Assembly (NCBI RefSeq): GCF_001027925.1
Contig: NZ_LECT01000048.1
Location: 62,001-126,000 of the forward strand
From: Rhodopirellula islandica
GTDB taxonomy: Bacteria; Planctomycetota; Planctomycetia; Pirellulales; Pirellulaceae
Direction: 5' to 3'
DNA length: 64,000 nucleotides
The position numbers and the translations under genes are program-made. The notes beneath the pieces were generated by a model. That model saw only the letters and a list, made by a program, of their open reading frames with translations, was not told the DNA's origin and searched no databases. Of this stretch, positions 47,388-56,713 are shown in pieces (the stretch's first letter is position 1; each line of letters opens with the position of its first letter).

Positions 47388-50348
47388 CTATCTATCATAG
47401 CGAGTGGCGTTGATCACGCCAGAGCCTTCTAAGATTTGATACCGTTGGTTGACCGGCAGCGTTACGACTGTCTCTTTCAAACCGGAAGGCCACGCAATCT
47501 TCAGAGTGACAGTTCCCGTTGATTCGCCCAAGCCAACGTGCATCAAACCCTGACCGGTGCTCATATAACCCCCTCCGGAAAGGACAAAACCAGTCATGTT
47601 CTGACCGCCGGTTTCGGTGTTGTAGGACAGCCCAACGATGGCACCCACAGCCGCTTTTTCGCCGTGTTTTCCAATGAATTCGAGCTGAACGGAGTCTTCC
47701 GAAGGGGTGTCATTCCTCAGCAATGCGACCGGTCGATCAAGATGGTTTGCCAAGAGGTCCATCCGCCCGTCGCCGTTGTAGTCCAATAGCGCGAGTGTGC
47801 GTCCAATTTGTTCACCTGCGAAATATGAACCGCTCATCTGGGTGTGCTCTGATACAAACCCACGCTCCCCGCCGCGAAATAACTGCGGCAGCATCTTGAA
47901 CGGGACACCCTGAGAATTTTTGTTAAACAGGTGACCGTTCAAAACAGCCAGGTCCAGCCAGCCATCGTTGTCGAAGTCAGCTGCTTGGGTTCCAAAGCCT
48001 GTGGTGGACCGCGAGGGCGTGTCCAACCCATACGCCAGCGATTCATCGGCGAAGAATCCTCCGGCTGTCTGCACAAACAGATTCACAGACTCCTTATGGA
48101 AGTTGGTCACATGAAGGTCCAACCGACCGTCTCGGTTGAAGTCTCCAGCGGCGATCCCCATGCAGGCTTCTCCAATACCACTGCGGCCCACCGCACAACC
48201 TGCCAACCCGGCATTCTCAATCATCCCGGCAATTGATTGAACACTCTTTCCGTCTCTCCCCCCCGAGCCTTCTCCATCGGCGGGGGGACTGGAACACTCC
48301 GAGACCCAAAAGTGATTGAGGTCACCGTCATTGGAAACAAAGAAATCGTTTCCACAGCGGCTGTCAAAGTTTCCAATGATCAGTCCAAACCCAAGCTTTG
48401 GACGTGCAGCCATCGCATCGCACACTGCTTCCCATGGGATCAAGGTCCCATCGGGTTGCATTTCATAGGCATAGTCTTGGGCAACGCGATAGCTTTGTGG
48501 TTGGCAGTTGTCGAATGGAGGTGAGCACTTCACTTGGAAGGCGGACGGATCGTCGATGTAGTTGATCTCGACCAATTCGGGCAACGCATCGCCATTCAAG
48601 TCAGCGAGCCCCAAACTGGATGTCCACCGATTTTCGTTGCCGACGATCCGATTGGGATCGAGCCGAAAGGTACCGTCACCTTGATTGACATAGACGCTGT
48701 TTCGTCCGATGTTCGCCACAAGAATGTCGGGGAAACCATCCTGGTTCACGTCACCCACGCAGATCCCTTGTCCATACCCGCGGTCGCCGGCCTGGCAGAC
48801 GTCGGTCACTTCTTGAAAATGCCCGTTGGGCAACTGGCGATAGAGTTGATTCGGTCGTGAATTCATCTTGTTCGGATCGCCCCCAGCTCGAGCGAAGTAG
48901 GTGTCACAGCGACCGTCCAAGTCGTAGTCCAAAGCAGCCAGTCCAACGCCGTTGGCTTCATGCAAATAGAACTCCTTCCCATCGGCTGGATACCCGTTTG
49001 TGAAAGCCGTGTTGATCCCCAATTCTGCGGCCACGTCGTGGAAGACCAGCGGTGTTTGCAAGGATCTCTCGGTCGCGCCAGCGATCTCAATGGAGTCGTT
49101 CAACGTTGGCATTCGAAACGGTTCCGGGGCAAATCCCACGGTCCGTAGAAGTCGCGCCTGCTGGATCTGCGACTCTGATGCTTTTGCCTCCCAAACCAAC
49201 AAGGCTTGCCTACGTTGCTCAAGCTCCGGAAGCAGACCGGGAAGCTTGCCCGTCATTTGCCCGGCCCGTCTCGTCCATGCCGCTGACTCCCAAGGACGAA
49301 ACCAGCTTTGCATTCGCTCTGCGATCCACTCCGCTTGCTCTGCATCGGCGTCCCGAGCGAGCCGAAAAACCTTGTCGAGATCGCCCATCCACTGTCGCAG
49401 TCGTGGAAGTTGCTTGTGCCATTTCGAAGATTCCGGCAACTGCTTCTCCGTCGTCGAGACGATCAATCGGAGCGCAGCGCGGTTGGTTGGGTCGCGACGA
49501 AGCGTTTCCGCCCATGCGTCCACGGCCTTCACGTGCTGATTTCCGTGTGCCAACCAAATTCCGATCGCCAACCAGAATTCAGGTTCATCCGGCAATGTCA
49601 TCGGTCGATCCATCCCTGCCACACCGTCAGCGACTGACCTCGACGTTTTGACTTCTTTGACATCGTCCGGCAGTTCAGAAATCCATTCTTGGAGTTCGTC
49701 CCATCGTGCGTTTTCAGCCAGCACGCGACCGGTCAACGCCACGACCGTTGAATGGTCGGGATGACTGCGACGAACCTTCATTAGCATGGGCAGGACGACG
49801 TCCGCTTCAGCCCGCGGCGAGAAATAGGCAATGCGGGCATCTCCCAACCCGAACATCGTTTCGGGCCCCATTCCGGGCATCCCACCATAGTGCACCAAAG
49901 AAAACGGCCCACTCAGGTCAATGAGACTGAGCAATTCGTGATGTTCAATCACCCGCATTCGGATCAGCTGACGCACGTGCTGGCTTGCCTCATACCGACG
50001 CCCTTGGGCACTCAGCAATTGTGCTAGCAGGCGGCGGGACGTGACATCGTCCGAATCCCGCTCCACCGCACTCTTGAGCAGCGTTTCCGCCTCAGAAAAC
50101 TTTGACGAACGGAGCAACTCATCGAACGCTTTCGCCGTATCCTTTACGATCGGAGCGGCGTTGCGATCCGTTGTCGCAGCTCGTTTCGCCACTTCCCTGG
50201 GAGTGGATCCGGACGGCTGGTCCGTCGAAGCCGCTGGTTCGGATCCCGATCGACCACACCCGCTCACACAGCTCACGCCGAACAAAACAAGAACGAACCA
50301 TTCTCGGCAGAGCGAGTAGCAATCGAATCGAAGCAAAGAAGACGTCAT
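47388..50348 (-). CDS. TPR and FG-GAP/UnbV (CRTAC1-type) lipoprotein, paralogue 1
   Basis: This is a 986-residue protein; the ATG at 50348 opens a lipoprotein signal with lipobox VSGC. The N-terminal half (about 70-400) is TPR-like helical (RRLLAQLLSAQGRRYEASQH). The C-terminal half is a beta-propeller of FG-GAP/VCBS repeats with calcium-binding loops DYDLDGRCD, DVNQDGFPD, DLNGDALPE, DFNRDGRLD, DFDNDGWLD and DYNGDGRMD. An ASPIC/UnbV domain at the end has GGYMSTGQGLMHVGLGE and IAWPSGLKE. The gene is divergent from two paralogues, 229 bases apart. Family members are exported and function is unproven; binding of protein or glycan at the surface is a guess from the propeller. Confidence 0.9.
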   Translation of the reverse strand: MTSSLLRFDCYSLCREWFVLVLFGVSCVSGCGRSGSEPAASTDQPSGSTPREVAKRAATTDRNAAPIVKDTAKAFDELLRSSKFSEAETLLKSAVERDSDDVTSRRLLAQLLSAQGRRYEASQHVRQLIRMRVIEHHELLSLIDLSGPFSLVHYGGMPGMGPETMFGLGDARIAYFSPRAEADVVLPMLMKVRRSHPDHSTVVALTGRVLAENARWDELQEWISELPDDVKEVKTSRSVADGVAGMDRPMTLPDEPEFWLAIGIWLAHGNQHVKAVDAWAETLRRDPTNRAALRLIVSTTEKQLPESSKWHKQLPRLRQWMGDLDKVFRLARDADAEQAEWIAERMQSWFRPWESAAWTRRAGQMTGKLPGLLPELEQRRQALLVWEAKASESQIQQARLLRTVGFAPEPFRMPTLNDSIEIAGATERSLQTPLVFHDVAAELGINTAFTNGYPADGKEFYLHEANGVGLAALDYDLDGRCDTYFARAGGDPNKMNSRPNQLYRQLPNGHFQEVTDVCQAGDRGYGQGICVGDVNQDGFPDILVANIGRNSVYVNQGDGTFRLDPNRIVGNENRWTSSLGLADLNGDALPELVEINYIDDPSAFQVKCSPPFDNCQPQSYRVAQDYAYEMQPDGTLIPWEAVCDAMAARPKLGFGLIIGNFDSRCGNDFFVSNDGDLNHFWVSECSSPPADGEGSGGRDGKSVQSIAGMIENAGLAGCAVGRSGIGEACMGIAAGDFNRDGRLDLHVTNFHKESVNLFVQTAGGFFADESLAYGLDTPSRSTTGFGTQAADFDNDGWLDLAVLNGHLFNKNSQGVPFKMLPQLFRGGERGFVSEHTQMSGSYFAGEQIGRTLALLDYNGDGRMDLLANHLDRPVALLRNDTPSEDSVQLEFIGKHGEKAAVGAIVGLSYNTETGGQNMTGFVLSGGGYMSTGQGLMHVGLGESTGTVTLKIAWPSGLKETVVTLPVNQRYQILEGSGVINATRYDR

Positions 50349-50577
50349 CAATTTTGGCTTTGCGAATGAGAGGGCGACTCGACGCGTCGTTAACGGGCAA
50401 TCCGTTATCCTAGATGGTATCGCGGCTCGGACGCAGGACTGAATGCAGAGAGACGTTTTCATTCGATGCCTGTTTCTTTCGATTCAATGACATCCCCAAA
50501 CGGTCTCGACGCCGTTACGAAACAACTCTGCAATTGCTTTGACACACCCTATCCACTCGGACATTCCTGAGCCCCCC
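50349..50577. promoter_or_regulatory. Divergent promoter region between CRTAC1-type genes
   Basis: About 229 bases lie between the divergent starts at 50348 (minus) and 50578 (plus). Promoters for both directions must be here, so shared regulation is plausible. No specific promoter or operator motif could be assigned by eye. Confidence 0.35.
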
Positions 50578-53500
50578 GTGCCCCGAACCCGGATCGTCAT
50601 CGACGCCGTGGGCAGTTGCCTCTTGTGCTGCCTGCTCTCGGGATGCAACGGCTCAGATGATGCATCGCCCAAGGCCGCACCCAGCCCGCCAGCCGAGAAC
50701 CATGCCGCTTCGGTTGACTCGCCCCAGGCCTCCAACACTCACTACCAGGAAGCGATTCAGTCGGTGCGTCGTGGCGATTTTCGATCCGCTGAGCGAGCTC
50801 TTCGTGACCACTTGCTGGCCAATCCCACCGATGAGCTGGCGATGGAATTGGCGGGTGATGTCTCTGCTCGGACCGGCGACATTGCTCAGTCAATTCAGTG
50901 GTACCGTGATGCAGTGGAGCAAACAGCCGTTCCCAGCGATGCTTTGCTGAACAAATTGGCGAAGCATCTGATGGCCAATGGACTGGCCTATGACTCAGTG
51001 GAGGTTTTGAAGCAAATGATCTCCACGTACCCCGAATTGGAACGTCCACGGTATGACCTGGCCGGACTGGTCACCGTGCTTGGACTCAATCGCGAGGCGA
51101 TTGGTCCGCTGCAGTGGCTGATCCAGCACAACCTGAGCGACGAAGAGAGCCTGGTCGTGCTTTCCAATCCCGATCGCGTCCAACCCGACCCAGAGTTCTG
51201 TCACAAACTGTTGAGCCGCGCCCCCGAGGACCTCCGACCGCATTTCGCACTCGCAAAATTGGATGCCGCCAAACAAGACTGGCTGGCAGTCACGCAACAA
51301 CTCACCCCCGTCCTCCAGCAGCATCCGGACTTCCTTCCTGCGTGGGCCTTGCAGGGTCAAGCGTTGGTTTCACTTGCGGTGGCGAATCCTGATGTTGCCG
51401 AAAGCCGTTCGAATTTGCTTCAATGGAGTCAGACAAAACCGCCCGGATTGGAAACTCTTCCGGAATACTGGAATGCCGCGGGCATGTGGGCGAAGTTCAC
51501 GGGCGAAAACGCTTCAGCAGTCCGCTCATTCACCGAAGCAGCACGCCTGCATCAATCCAATCACGGGCCCTCCCTGGCAGATCTGCAAGCCAGCTTGCGA
51601 CAATACGGCCGGGAAGCAGAAGCCGAGCAAGTCGCACGACGATTCGATCACATCGCTGGCTTGAACGATGCCGTCAAAACGTTCCTGGAACGAAACTCCC
51701 AGTCCCAGCTTGCAGCACTCAAAGTTGCCTATCGCATGATCGATTTAGGTCGGATTTGGGAAGCCGAGGCCTGGACCCGGCTTGCCAAATCCCTCACACA
51801 GGATCCCGTTCCGAGCATCGAACAAGCGCATCTGGCAATCCGATCTCGTCTGCGCGCCGACACGCCCTGGCAGTCCCAATCCAGCTTGGTAGCGGATTCC
51901 ATCCAGGTCAGCGATCTGCCAACCGTGTCGTGGAACGCATCCAGCAATCGCGTTCGCGAAATCGCCAATCAAATCGATGTCGCACCCCTTCAATTTCTCG
52001 AACAAGCCGCTGAGCTGGGGTTGAAGCACACGGTCTCATTGGCCCCCGAAGCAGAATCCGAAGGCCACTGGATCTATCAAAGCACGGGAGGCGGCGCCGC
52101 CGTGCTCGACTTCGATCTGAATGGTTGGCCCGACGTCGCGCTCGCCAATCTCGATGGCAAACCGCTGCTCAAAAATTCGTCGCCCAATCAACTGTTCCGA
52201 AATTTGGAGGGGCACTTTCAGAACACAACTGCCCCAAGCAAATACCTGGACACCGGATTCGCTCAAGGCATCACATCAGGCGATTTCAACGACGATGGAT
52301 TTCCGGATCTGTTTGACGCGAATGTCGGTCGCAACCGCCTGTATCGCAACAACGGAGATGGAACCTTCTCCGATGCAACGGATGACGTGGGATTGGTGGG
52401 CAGCGAGTGGACCACCTCCGCTGTCATCGCCGATGTCAACGGAGACGGGAATGCAGACCTGTTCGAAGTCAACTACTGCGGTGGGATGGCCCCCTACGAA
52501 ACCCCATGCCGAAGCGAAGCAAACGGCAAGCTTTCGAGTTGCCCTCCTTTGAAATTCGAAGCCAGTCCCGATCACATCTGGAGTGGCGACGGCAAGGGCG
52601 GCTTTCAAAACGCCAGCCGGCAGTGGATGCAACCGACCAGCATTGGTCGTGGGTTGGGAATCATTGCTGGACAGCTCGACGAACTCCCAGGACTCGATCT
52701 TTTCATCGCCAACGACATGTCCGTCAATCATCTCTGGTCCTCCTCTCATTCCGCCCACACGAACGAGAGAACCTCGCCTGAGCAGACAACACGGCTGACC
52801 GACATTGGTACCGTGAGGGGATTGGCGATGAGCGGGCAATCCAATTCCCAGGCGTCGATGGGAATGGCAGTTGGTGACCCCGACGGTGATGGAGACCTGG
52901 ATTTTTTTCTCACCCACTTCGCAGAAGAACACAACACTTACTACGAACAAGTCGCCCCTGGTCTTTGGGAAGACCGGACTCATGCGGTGGGACTCTACGA
53001 ACCCTCGCTGGATCAACTCGGTTTCGGCGCCACGTGGACCGACTTCAACCTGGATGGTGCAACCGAACTGCTGATCACCAATGGGCATGTCAGCGACACC
53101 GGACGCACCGACATCGGGTATCAAATGCCACCTCAACTGTTCACACGTTTGGGGTCAGGCCGTTGGGAAGAGATTCCCAATGACTCCCTCGGGTCCTACT
53201 TTGAGCAATCGCATCTTGGACGCGCATTGGTCACTCTGGATGCGAACAACGATGGCCGAACGGACGCGCTCATCACACACCTCTACGAACCCGTTGCCTT
53301 GCTCATCAATGAGTCCATGCCTGCCTGCGAGTCCACCGGCTTGGAATTCAAAGCAACGACCGGACACCGCGATGCAATCGGCACCACCGTGGAAGTTCGA
53401 AACCCCAACGATCAACGCACACTTCAGCTGACTGCCGGTGATGGCTACATGAGCAGCCAGGAACGCAAGCTGAACCTGCCAATTCCTAGCGGCAACACAT

Positions 53501-53628
53501 CCAGCGACATCCAGGTTCACTGGCCGTCGGGACTCAGCCAGTTGTTCCGAGGTTTAGACGCTGGGCAAGACTACCTCTTGGTGGAGGGAATCGAAAAACC
53601 GATTCCAACGAAAAAGCATGTTCGGTGA
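50578..53628 (+). CDS. TPR and FG-GAP/UnbV (CRTAC1-type) lipoprotein, paralogue 2
   Basis: This is a 1016-residue protein from GTG 50578, chosen because it yields a normal-length lipoprotein signal (MPRTRIVIDAVGSCLLCCLL, lipobox LSGC). A TTG at 50539 is the only earlier alternative and no ATG is available. The TPR-like N-terminal half includes AIQSVRRGDFRSAERALRDH. FG-GAP loops DFDLNGWPD, DFNDDGFPD, DVNGDGNAD, DPDGDGDLD, DFNLDGATE and DANNDGRTD lead to a C-terminal UnbV domain (GDGYMSSQERKLNLPI, VHWPSGLSQLF). The stop lies 11 bases inside the next gene, so translation is probably coupled. Confidence 0.88.
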   Translation: MPRTRIVIDAVGSCLLCCLLSGCNGSDDASPKAAPSPPAENHAASVDSPQASNTHYQEAIQSVRRGDFRSAERALRDHLLANPTDELAMELAGDVSARTGDIAQSIQWYRDAVEQTAVPSDALLNKLAKHLMANGLAYDSVEVLKQMISTYPELERPRYDLAGLVTVLGLNREAIGPLQWLIQHNLSDEESLVVLSNPDRVQPDPEFCHKLLSRAPEDLRPHFALAKLDAAKQDWLAVTQQLTPVLQQHPDFLPAWALQGQALVSLAVANPDVAESRSNLLQWSQTKPPGLETLPEYWNAAGMWAKFTGENASAVRSFTEAARLHQSNHGPSLADLQASLRQYGREAEAEQVARRFDHIAGLNDAVKTFLERNSQSQLAALKVAYRMIDLGRIWEAEAWTRLAKSLTQDPVPSIEQAHLAIRSRLRADTPWQSQSSLVADSIQVSDLPTVSWNASSNRVREIANQIDVAPLQFLEQAAELGLKHTVSLAPEAESEGHWIYQSTGGGAAVLDFDLNGWPDVALANLDGKPLLKNSSPNQLFRNLEGHFQNTTAPSKYLDTGFAQGITSGDFNDDGFPDLFDANVGRNRLYRNNGDGTFSDATDDVGLVGSEWTTSAVIADVNGDGNADLFEVNYCGGMAPYETPCRSEANGKLSSCPPLKFEASPDHIWSGDGKGGFQNASRQWMQPTSIGRGLGIIAGQLDELPGLDLFIANDMSVNHLWSSSHSAHTNERTSPEQTTRLTDIGTVRGLAMSGQSNSQASMGMAVGDPDGDGDLDFFLTHFAEEHNTYYEQVAPGLWEDRTHAVGLYEPSLDQLGFGATWTDFNLDGATELLITNGHVSDTGRTDIGYQMPPQLFTRLGSGRWEEIPNDSLGSYFEQSHLGRALVTLDANNDGRTDALITHLYEPVALLINESMPACESTGLEFKATTGHRDAIGTTVEVRNPNDQRTLQLTAGDGYMSSQERKLNLPIPSGNTSSDIQVHWPSGLSQLFRGLDAGQDYLLVEGIEKPIPTKKHVR

Positions 53629-56600
53629 TTCAACGAAACGTTTGAATGTTGGCACAATGCTGCTCACGCTCTCTTGGCTGGGGTGGATCGTTGGGTGCTC
53701 CGCTGAACCATCCGATTTCGAAAAGCTGCGCAAGCAACAGCAGCACAACGAAACCAACCAAGCCACTTCCAAACAGGACGTGGACGAACAAATCGTATTG
53801 GCAAAGCAAGAACTGAAACTGGGCTCAGTTGAGCGTGCCGAAGCAATGCTCGAACCAATCTTGATGAGCCATCCCGACCGGACGGATGTCATGCGTTTGA
53901 TGGCCGAGGTGCAACACAGATCCGGCAGTCCCGTCGCCGCCGCTGACTTGCTTGCGTCCATCCCCTACAGCAACCCCGAGCGATCTTCTGCGGCAAAACT
54001 GAAGGCCGTCGATTGGTACTTGCAGGCCAACGCCTATGAACCGGCCATCGACCTCTTGAACAATGCGACGGAAACGACCACCGATCAGGATCGCGTCCGC
54101 CATCGGTTGGCCGAAGTCCTCAATCAGACGGGGCAACGCGTCGTGGCATGTCGTGTTTTGCAACCATTGATCCGCAAAGGCAAGGCCAGTGAACGAGACC
54201 TTTTCTCAGTGATCACTCGGGGAGAAGCGTTCATTGACGAATCGCTTTCGGCCCCCGACTTTTCAAAACTGAGCCTGGCTTCGTTGTCGCTGGCACGTCG
54301 ACAACACGACGAAGCCAAATTGAGCGAGTCCAATGAACTGCTCAGTGATCTCCGTCAGAAATACCCGGAATCGACGGCAATCGCCGCCTTCCAAGGCCGC
54401 GTGCTAGCGGATCTGCAGGATTTCGAGTCACTCCAAGCGTGGCGTCACTCGCTTCCCTCGAACATTCAGGAAGAACCGGAGTACTGGCACGCCTTAGGAA
54501 AACTCGCTTCTCACCGCAACGATCACGAGGTGGCAATTCGCTGTTTGGGGGAGGCCATTCAACGCGACCCAACGGACCGCAACTCTCTTGTTCTCGTTGC
54601 TCGGGCGTTGCGACAAGTCGGTCTCAACGAGGAGGCCGGGCAAGCCATGCGGCAATTCGAACTGCTCGAACGGACCGCCGAACTGGCGAAGATCTTTGGT
54701 TTGGCGTCGGGAACCCCAGCCGAGTATCGCGAAATGGCAGATCTGCTGTCGGAACTCGGACGCCCGTGGGAATCACTTGCGTGGGAACGCATTGCGGTTG
54801 CCATGACGGGAAGTCAACCACTCGATCAGACCGCGTTGAGCCAGAAACGCAAGCAACTGGTGGAGCTAGAAGCCTCAAACCCCGCTCTGCAACTTGCTCC
54901 ATCGGTTCCCTGGTCACGCGAGAATCTATCCCAATGGCCGCTGCCGGCAGCACTCGATTCAGCCACGCTCGACCGCGATCATTCATCCCAGCCTCAGGGT
55001 TCCTCCCAACTCAACTCCGTCCCCGCCCCCATTCGGTTTCGCAACGTAGCCCCATTGCTGAACCTCCGTTTCCAGTACGACAACGGGGATGATCAGACCG
55101 ACGAAAAGTTTTATCTGCATCAACAAACAGGCGGTGGATTGGGCGTCCTGGATTTTGACCGTGACGGCTGGGTTGATCTCTACTGCTCTCAAGCTGGCGT
55201 CGACGCCCTTGACTCGCAATCCCCCACCCCCAATCAACTGTTTCGCAACCTCTCTGCGAACTCTGTTCAAGACGTCACGTTGGATTCACAAACCGACGAC
55301 CGAGGGTACGGACAGGGAATCGCCGTCGCAGACATCAACCAAGATGGCTTCCCAGATCTTTTGGTTGCCAACATCGGCGTCAACGTTGCTCTCAAAAACA
55401 ACGGTGACGGAACCTTCTCTCGGGCCGAACTCCCGGGGGAAGGCGATGGCAAATGGACCACCTCAATCGCTTGCGGTGACCTCAACGGAGATCACTTGCC
55501 GGAGATCATCGAAGTCAACTACATCGACGATCCCAGCGCATTCGAAATCCCCTGCGTTCCAGACAACGACGCCTGCGGCCCCAGTCGTTTCCAACCTGCC
55601 GTTGACCGTTGGCTAACGCTCGATGCACGGGGTGCCTTTCAATCCTTTTTGCGGTCCGAAGGATCCTCTCCGAATGCAGGCCATGGTTTCGCAGTCCTGC
55701 TCGGCAATCTCAATGGCCAGCTGGGCAATGACGTCTACATTGCGAACGATGGCGATGCGAACCACTTCTGGCAAAATCGTGGCCGGCGAGCATCCGCCAG
55801 TGTGACTGACGGTTCCCTCCTCGCCGATTCCCAACTGCCACCAACCAATCAAGCAACTTGGCTCGCGGAGGAGACAGCCTCTCTCTCTGGAATCGCGAGC
55901 AGCCAACTGGGAGGACGACATGGATCAATGGGGCTGGCGTTCGCGGATTTTGATCGCAACGGTCTGCCCGACCTTCACGTGACCAACTACTGGGATCAAG
56001 AAGCCGATCTCTACCTTCAAGAAGAGGGCAAGACGTTCCGACATTCCAGCCGCCACTGGCAAATTCATGAACGCAGCAAACCAACGGTGGGATGGGGCAC
56101 CCAAGCCGCCGACTTTGACCGCGACGGGCGAGCGGACCTGATGGTTCTCAATGGACACATTGTCGACCATCGGCATCGAGGCGTGCCGTTTCGAATGCTG
56201 CCTCAGTTGTTCCAAGGTCACGACAACCATTTCGAATTCGTCTCCGATTCAACCGACGCTGACGCTGGGCAGCGTGATGAGTTCTGGAGCCAACCGACAC
56301 TAGGCCGAACGCTTGCGGTGCTGGACTGGAATCGAGACGGTCTGCCGGACGTCTTTGCCAATCATCTCGACCAACCAGCCACGCTTTTGCAGAACGAATC
56401 CGCCCCTCGAGCCTGGCTGCAGCTCGAATTGATTGGAACACATAGCGAACGAGACGCCGTTGGAGCCACGGTGGAGATTCAATCAGGATCCCAACGCTGG
56501 ACCAACTGGCAGGTCAACGGCGGATTCTTGGCGAACAATGAAGCCGTGTTGGACTTTGCACTCGGCGACTCCGAGCAACCCTGCCAAGTCGCGATCCAGT

Positions 56601-56713
56601 GGCCATCGGGATCCAAACAAACTCTCACCAACCTTCCACCCAACTATCGATACGTTGTCACCGAAGGTGACTCCGAAAAGCCTTGGATACGCCTGAGTCA
56701 TTCTCGCAAGTGA
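53618..56713 (+). CDS. TPR and FG-GAP/UnbV (CRTAC1-type) lipoprotein, paralogue 3
   Basis: This 1031-residue protein has a lipoprotein signal with lipobox IVGC (Cys about 27); the ATG at 53618 lies inside the end of paralogue 2. TPR-like repeats span about 55-400 (RHRLAEVLNQTGQRVVACRV; HRNDHEVAIRCLGEAIQRDP). FG-GAP loops are DFDRDGWVD, DINQDGFPD, DLNGDHLPE, DFDRNGLPD, DFDRDGRAD and DWNRDGLPD. The UnbV tail has GGFLANNEAVLDFALGDSE and IQWPSGSKQTL. Like paralogue 1 it contains VNYIDDPSAFEIPC between blades. Its 3' end overlaps by 16 bases the end of the convergent cytochrome gene. Confidence 0.9.
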   Translation: MFGDSTKRLNVGTMLLTLSWLGWIVGCSAEPSDFEKLRKQQQHNETNQATSKQDVDEQIVLAKQELKLGSVERAEAMLEPILMSHPDRTDVMRLMAEVQHRSGSPVAAADLLASIPYSNPERSSAAKLKAVDWYLQANAYEPAIDLLNNATETTTDQDRVRHRLAEVLNQTGQRVVACRVLQPLIRKGKASERDLFSVITRGEAFIDESLSAPDFSKLSLASLSLARRQHDEAKLSESNELLSDLRQKYPESTAIAAFQGRVLADLQDFESLQAWRHSLPSNIQEEPEYWHALGKLASHRNDHEVAIRCLGEAIQRDPTDRNSLVLVARALRQVGLNEEAGQAMRQFELLERTAELAKIFGLASGTPAEYREMADLLSELGRPWESLAWERIAVAMTGSQPLDQTALSQKRKQLVELEASNPALQLAPSVPWSRENLSQWPLPAALDSATLDRDHSSQPQGSSQLNSVPAPIRFRNVAPLLNLRFQYDNGDDQTDEKFYLHQQTGGGLGVLDFDRDGWVDLYCSQAGVDALDSQSPTPNQLFRNLSANSVQDVTLDSQTDDRGYGQGIAVADINQDGFPDLLVANIGVNVALKNNGDGTFSRAELPGEGDGKWTTSIACGDLNGDHLPEIIEVNYIDDPSAFEIPCVPDNDACGPSRFQPAVDRWLTLDARGAFQSFLRSEGSSPNAGHGFAVLLGNLNGQLGNDVYIANDGDANHFWQNRGRRASASVTDGSLLADSQLPPTNQATWLAEETASLSGIASSQLGGRHGSMGLAFADFDRNGLPDLHVTNYWDQEADLYLQEEGKTFRHSSRHWQIHERSKPTVGWGTQAADFDRDGRADLMVLNGHIVDHRHRGVPFRMLPQLFQGHDNHFEFVSDSTDADAGQRDEFWSQPTLGRTLAVLDWNRDGLPDVFANHLDQPATLLQNESAPRAWLQLELIGTHSERDAVGATVEIQSGSQRWTNWQVNGGFLANNEAVLDFALGDSEQPCQVAIQWPSGSKQTLTNLPPNYRYVVTEGDSEKPWIRLSHSRK

